Positions 58,987 to 64,000 of a stretch of DNA of 64,000 bases are shown piece by piece. The stretch comes from Ectocarpus siliculosus (Eukaryota > Sar > Phaeophyceae > Ectocarpales > Ectocarpaceae). The notes beneath the pieces are model-generated. The model was given only the letters and a program-made list of their open reading frames with translations, was not told where the DNA came from and did no database searches. Each line of letters starts with the position of its first letter. Position 1 is the stretch's first letter. A program made the translations under genes and the position numbers. Where the stretch lies: positions 3,372,711 to 3,436,710 of the forward strand of contig FN649734.1 in assembly GCA_000310025.1 (NCBI GenBank). Direction: 5' to 3'.

Positions 58987-59569
58987 AATCTGGTGGAGGG
59001 ATGGGGGGGAACGCACGGACAAGAGGATGGGCATTCGAAGCGTGCGGAGGTCGAAGGTGAAAACGATCCTTCCGGCGTTGGGCGAAGACAAACGCTCTAC
59101 AAGCCGCCGCACCGTCGTTTGGTTCCGAGAGTCATGGGAGGGGTGGGCGCCAGGAGACATCGAAAGAGCCATGGCACGAACGGGAGGAGTGCCTCTCGCG
59201 GGACCCTTCTTATCGGGCACAAAAATGGACGGCATGGCGTGGGAAGCCTGACTGGAAGCATCCGGTAGTCAGGTAGTGAATGGACGGAGGGGTCGATAGG
59301 AGCACACCCTCATGAGCGGGGGCATCTGATAGGAATCACCCGCCGCCTCTTGCAGTACCCACCGTCTCTGCCACGTCGCAGCATTTCCTTCTCCGGTGAG
59401 GAGCTACCAATGCGATCCAGACCGAGGGTGACACGGAACAAGCGCCCTGCGGAGTTTCTCTTTGTATCGAAGCCAAGACGGTACACACACAAAACTTTCT
59501 CCCACATCAACGCCGTTAGACTGACGACCATCGGGTGGAGACCCTGACGCGCAACACCAGCAGCATCAC

Positions 59570-59822
59570 CTTGCGAGGCAGCAGGTCGCCGACGCTTGCC
59601 CCTGGCGCCGCCAGCCTTCTCCGACGGCGACCCCTCTAAGGAGACGGTTCTCGCCGGCTTCACTGCTGCAGAAGAAGAAGAAGAGGAAGGCGATCGCCCG
59701 CCTTCGCTGCCACCGCCGGGCGCTGCGGCAGCGGCACCAGTTGGCGAGGTCGACTTGTGGCCACCGCCGCTGTTCCGCCGGGCCCGTTTCTTCTTTCGAG
59801 CGGAGGGGGATGGCGACGCCAT
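59570..59822 (-). CDS. Candidate first coding exon (BRCA2 or separate)
   Basis: The ATG at 59822 opens MASPSPSARKKKRARRNSGG, a basic nuclear-signal-like start. A Ser/Gly/Ala-rich stretch with KRRRPAASQ follows, to the donor CAAG|GTGATG (phase 1). The next downstream exon candidate needs phase 2, so an intermediate exon would be required. The segment 59235-58990 is a possibility. Confidence 0.35.
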
Positions 59823-59949
59823 TTCGTACACCGGAAGGCGCTCAAAACGTTCAAACCCACCTTGGCAGGCGTCGTCTCTCTGCGGGCTCGCGTAAGGCCG
59901 ACTCAACGCCGTGCGCGCGGCCTCTCTCTCTCTCTCTCTCTGGCTACTT

Positions 59950-62500
59950 CTCCGTGTGCATGAGTTTTTCCCTGTCGGGGAGAGGAGGCAGCCTCAGGTC
60001 CCTGCGGACAACAGTGCGACATGAGGAAGGGAGAGCACGATTACAGTGTGGGCATCAGCTGTGGTCGACTGCTCGCTCGATCGCACCTGCACATGAGCGT
60101 TGGTATGCTTGGGGTTACAACTGGAGTGGTCCGTCCTGGTGCGCTGAAAGAGACACAAAGTGCGGTTCGTGAGGGGACGTTATTGACGACCGGCAAAGCC
60201 ACACGGCTGCGTGGAGCGCTGCACAGCAAAGCCGTGGCAACACTCCCACGTCTGCGCCTCTTACAAGACGGACCTGCACGTGGCATGTGCGCAAAAAATG
60301 CTGCGTGGTTAGCTGCGTGGTGTACACGAATAGCACCGCGGCGAAGTATCAAACGGGGACAGAACGGCTTATTCCCCCACAGGCGGGGCCACCATAGGTT
60401 GCACAAGATACCACACCCCCTGGAACGGATAAGATTACTCTGAAGCAAAAAAAAACAGAAAAAAAACAGTCGCGGCGTACAAATTGACGGCGTTGGAACT
60501 GTCTCGTGGAGAGCTTTCCGAAAAAGAATCATACAGGTTTTGGTAGCTTCATCTTCGTCGTCTAGGACAACAATGTCTAGACGATTGAAACTCTGTGTAC
60601 GGGGGTGTGGTATCTTACGAACTTGTGGCATCATTGGGAGACCGACCCTCTGTAACATGTCGGGAACTATTTTTCCTAATCTGTGAAGCAACATTCACCA
60701 ATATCGGTACGTTCATGAGACTTGTGAAGAAAGCAACGCATTCGCAAGATGGAGGCAAAGCGTGCGGAAAAATGACCTGCTGGATATCTACTTATCAAGG
60801 AGTACAACAGCAGCAAACTGCTGTACCCTGCGCCTGCAGCTTCTGCTGCGCCTGCTGTTGCGGGGGAAAGAGGCATGAACTAATGTAATACGTGCGGAGA
60901 ACAGCAGTCAGTACATGCGCTTTGAAGTGCCAGATACAGCAAAAGCCCTGGGCTGGACGCACTCCAACTGTCAACGCCACAAACCAGAGCAATGCTACAC
61001 GTATCTTTTGCATCCGGGCGGGCTGTGCTGCTGTGTCCGGAAGGCGCGGTGGATATAAACCAAATGCTCGTTGTGTTTGCTAATTCGCTGCAGACAGCAT
61101 AGAACAGGCAGAGACATCTGGAGTTAGCGTGCCTTCATGGGCTGCCGCTCACCTCAAGCCAGAGAACCGTGGAATATACCAGAAGCGCTCACCCCGAGTT
61201 GCAGACGGCGGAAAGCGCTTGGGGTGACGTTAGCCCCTTGCTTGTTTGGCTGGCTGCTGCGGGGAGTCGCACTACACAGTACTGCTACACACTGCCCTGG
61301 ATTTAAAAAAATTGTGAACCAGAGGGGCTCCGTGCATCACACCACCGTACGCAGAAGAAAGAGGCTCCGATAAATCACCTGCACCCCGCTCCGCTCCTAT
61401 GTACGTGGTGCCTGCCAACCGCCCCCAGACCTAGGCGGGGGAGAGGAGGAGTATTGATGGCAGTAATCACTGAAACACTGGTGCTTTTTCTGGTGGTGGG
61501 CTCATGGAATCGAGCTGCAGCTTTCACCTCGTCAGGTATTTGTCCCCCTTTTTTTTTGAATCGACAAATCAACCATTGCATTCCAGCGAACCAACCGACA
61601 CTCCCCGCAGCAGCAGAGCAAGCAGCCAGCAGCTGCTGTAGCAGCCTCATCGCACAGCAGCAGCTAATTTTACGCGTGCCTCGAAGCGTTGATGGGGCTT
61701 GCTGCACCTCGCTGGTGGACCTGCTTCCGGTTCCCGGTGGTGTGCGAACTGCTCAGCGACCACGTATGCATAGTGAGCGGACGACGATGACACAGATCAA
61801 GAGCGGGCCTTTGGGGAATCTGCCGAGATATTTGTGCATGCGGTACATACATTACCCGTTGTGCTTTCAGTAGAGGCGCGGCATGCTGCCGCACAGCAGC
61901 ACAGCTCACCTCTTGCCTTGAAGGCTCCCGACTCCGAGACTTCGTCGCCACTGTTGCCAAGACCTATCCAAGTGTCGCCGTATATATATACTTTCGCCGC
62001 ACACGAAGTGTTGAACACAGGGAGATCGTGTCCGCGCTGACTCCTTTCTGCCGCTTCGGTTCATTCGCGCGTGTCCAAACTATCTATCCAAGCCCCACTG
62101 CATGACATTTCCCACGGCAACTTCATGGCTTCGTTGCCCTTGAGAGAGGAGCCTAATCGAGAGAGGCTTTGCGCTCGAAGCAATGGAAATGACACGATGA
62201 CATGCTGTCTATTAATAGCTTCCAAGTGCCCTACGATCGCTTGCCCACACTCGGCGACCACACTCGGCAACGAGACATGACCAGCTTTTTGTAGCTTTGA
62301 CATCCTGGGATACACACACACTGTGATACACATCATACAACTCTACCCAAACAGCGCGTAGGATCCGGTTCCACGATGACCCAATTTGTTGCGCATGCCA
62401 GCCGGTGATCGAACAGCCAGCCTCGTCCCCTTACATTGTGGTCCCGATTTAGCGGTTTCCCGGGCCGTGTTTAGCGGGGGAATCTCGTTGTTCCGCGGCA
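59950..62500. other. Weakly coding DNA, no gene called
   Basis: Minus-strand segments at ~60690-60480 (RLDIVVLDDEDEATKTCMIL), 62336-62061 (SLPSVVAECGQAIVGHLEAI) and 62018-61910 (KVYIYGDTWIGLGNSGDEVS, with an AGAG|GTGAGC donor) look protein-like. I could not connect them in phase. A plus-strand frame at 61457-61873 starts with a hydrophobic signal-like stretch. One or more unrecognised genes may lie here. Confidence 0.35.
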
Positions 62501-62509
62501 CCCCGGTTT

Positions 62510-62527
62510 AGCGGTTACATAACCGCT
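62510..62527. repeat. Perfect short hairpin AGCGGTTACATAACCGCT
   Basis: Two 8-base arms with a CA spacer. Two further TTTAGCGG copies lie upstream within ~75 bases (near 62450 and 62470). Confidence 0.8.
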
Positions 62528-63033
62528 ACACGCCGAGTTGTTTCCAGCGAGCAATATTGTAGCGGTCTTTGATTCAAATCTTCGAAGACTCCCCCGGCGC
62601 GCACACCATGCACACGCCTTACGCCGGGGGGAGCCCGATGACTGCTGTAGCAAGGTTGTTCGAAATATCTCCTGCTATGTATGCGTATCAGAGTGGCGTA
62701 TCTTCGTGGCAGGCAGGTTGACGCGGTCGATACTATTCAATGGAAACACAAAGAAGTTCGCGACGCTACGTATGACCCGCTAAAACGGGGACCCCCACCG
62801 CTGTACACGAAACAGGGCCAGAAGGGCGACCGACTCGACTAAGGAGTCCGCCACGCTCTTGTCGACACTCCCACCACCACCACCACCACCACCACCACCC
62901 GCTCAGCGATGACCACCACCCGAGGATCACGGGCAGACCGCCGCAACGGCCACGGCGACGACGACGACGACGGCGACGGCAAGGTGAAAAAGTTGGATCG
63001 GCACCATCGTCGCCGTCATCATCACCGTCGTCG

Positions 63034-63401
63034 TTGTCTTCGTCTCTGGATGAGCTGCTGGAGATCACCTGCGACGGGACCAACACCACCGCCTTCTCCG
63101 GCACAGTTCCCCTCGCCGTAGGCAGGGAGATGGAAAATACTCTCCACGGAAGCGGCAGCGTCGAGGCTAGCGGTAGCGCGGCGGCGGCGGCGGCGGCAGA
63201 AGCAGGATGGGGCCGACGCCGGACGTCCTCCCCGGAGGGAGAGCGGGCGGAGGACCGTTCCGGAGGCCGTTCCAGGGACGGTTCCGCGGACCTGATGGTC
63301 TCGATGAGGCAGCTCTCGATACTGGGCGCCTTGGCGGGGGTGGCTGCCGTGGCCGTCGACTACGAGCACGGTATGGCGGGCTTCCTCTGGATTCAGGACT
63401 G
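63034..63401 (+). CDS. Partial plus-strand gene, unknown product
   Basis: The open frame SSSLDELLEITCDGTNTTAF, then MENTLHGSGSVEASG, an Ala run, and MRQLSILGALAGVAAVAVD, then GMAGFLWIQDW, ends at a consensus donor (GACTGG|GTGAGT). The hydrophobic stretch could be a membrane segment. The frame extends upstream into Arg/Ser runs with no clear start or acceptor. Downstream exons are lost in the poor sequence at the window end. Confidence 0.4.
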
Positions 63402-63554
63402 GGTGAGTTTTCGAGATACATGCCAAGCCACCCATATGTCGTGCGCGAAAATACCGTGGCTATCGTTGTCATGGTTGTATACCGTACACTGATATTTCGC
63501 TATAGATCGTCTCTCGTGTTGTTACGCAAGCCTGGAACGCCTAATCTACATGGC

Positions 63555-64000
63555 GTCGCCCCCCCCCCCCCCCCGGGCAAACCCCCCCCCGCCCTTCCCC
63601 CCCCCTTTTTTTTTTTAAGGGGGGGGGGGCGGGGCGGAATTTTCCCCCCAACCCCCCGGGGAAGGGGGCGGGGAGGGGGACCCCACCCCCCCGAAGAGGG
63701 TTTCCACCGGAAAGGGGGGGGGGGTTACCGGGGGCGGGAAAAAGAAGGGGAAATTTTCCCCGGAAAAAAAAAAAAAAAAGAAACAACCCTCCAAGGCCGG
63801 GGGGGAAAAACGGGGGCCGCCGCCAAAAGGGGGCCTTTTGGTTTCCGGGGGGGTTTCCTTGGGGGTCTCTTTAACTTGGGGGCAAAGCGGGGAATTCCTT
63901 TTTGGGGTGGAACTAAAGGGGGGCAAAAAATTTTGTATTAAAAAACTCGAAAAAAAAAAAAAAAATTGCGAAGGAAAAAAAAACCATATTTTTTTTCCAA
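63555..64000. other. Unreliable sequence (homopolymer noise)
   Basis: From ~63560 the sequence becomes strings of C, G, A and T homopolymers of up to 15-20 bases joined by GG/CC/TT doublets, unlike anything else in the window. It looks like the low-quality tail of a read. Long open frames here should be ignored. Confidence 0.9.

Overview
The window is eukaryotic nuclear DNA. Genes are split by many GT-AG introns of roughly 0.1 to 4 kb, coding exons are GC-rich with long Gly/Ala/Pro/Ser runs, and the DNA between genes is full of repeats. A brown alga (Ectocarpus-like stramenopile) is the best fit. This is inferred from exon style, gene content and extracellular-type proteins, not from a database match. 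The sequence is a draft: there is a 100-base N gap at 42875-42974, and the last ~450 bases look like unreliable base calls.

Left part (1-10 kb): one weakly supported multi-exon gene on the minus strand (~0.5-1.9 kb), then repeat-bearing DNA with a 270-bp direct duplication at 5.5-6.1 kb, then a single-exon gene for a small secreted protein that is probably GPI-anchored (7665-8393, plus). From 10.2 to 12.5 kb a ~70-bp repeat occurs three times.

11.5-18.4 kb, minus: remains of a gene for a protein with two cyclic-nucleotide-binding domains followed by EF-hands. Splice phases match exon to exon, but I see two in-frame stops and one frameshift, so it is probably a pseudogene. Its introns hold a Harbinger-like MITE, a probable LINE 3' end, a long GA tract and small tandem repeats.

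20.0-25.4 kb, minus: a complete six-exon gene for a 794-residue type II membrane protein. A STELLO-type DUF288 domain is fused to a GT31-type (beta-1,3-galactosyltransferase-like) domain. All exon junctions are in phase.

29-37.7 kb: three tandem copies of a ~1.85-kb unit. The third leads into an intact four-exon gene (35055-37689, plus) for a secreted Cys-rich protein ending in an F5/8-type-C-like (discoidin) domain. The two upstream copies carry only decayed versions of its promoter and start. The third copy is interrupted by ~0.9 kb packed with the 12-bp palindrome CTTCCATGGAAG.

39.2-59 kb (perhaps 59.8 kb), minus: a giant BRCA2 orthologue. It has an N-terminal disordered region, eight BRC repeats, the helical/OB1/tower/OB2/OB3 DNA-binding domain spread over small exons, and a long low-complexity tail. 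It would act with RAD51 in homologous recombination.

60-64 kb: no firm gene except a partial plus-strand exon at 63.0-63.4 kb, then low-quality sequence. The genes do not form a pathway. Two (DUF288/GT31 and the discoidin-like protein) point to Golgi glycosylation and the extracellular matrix, and BRCA2 to DNA repair.
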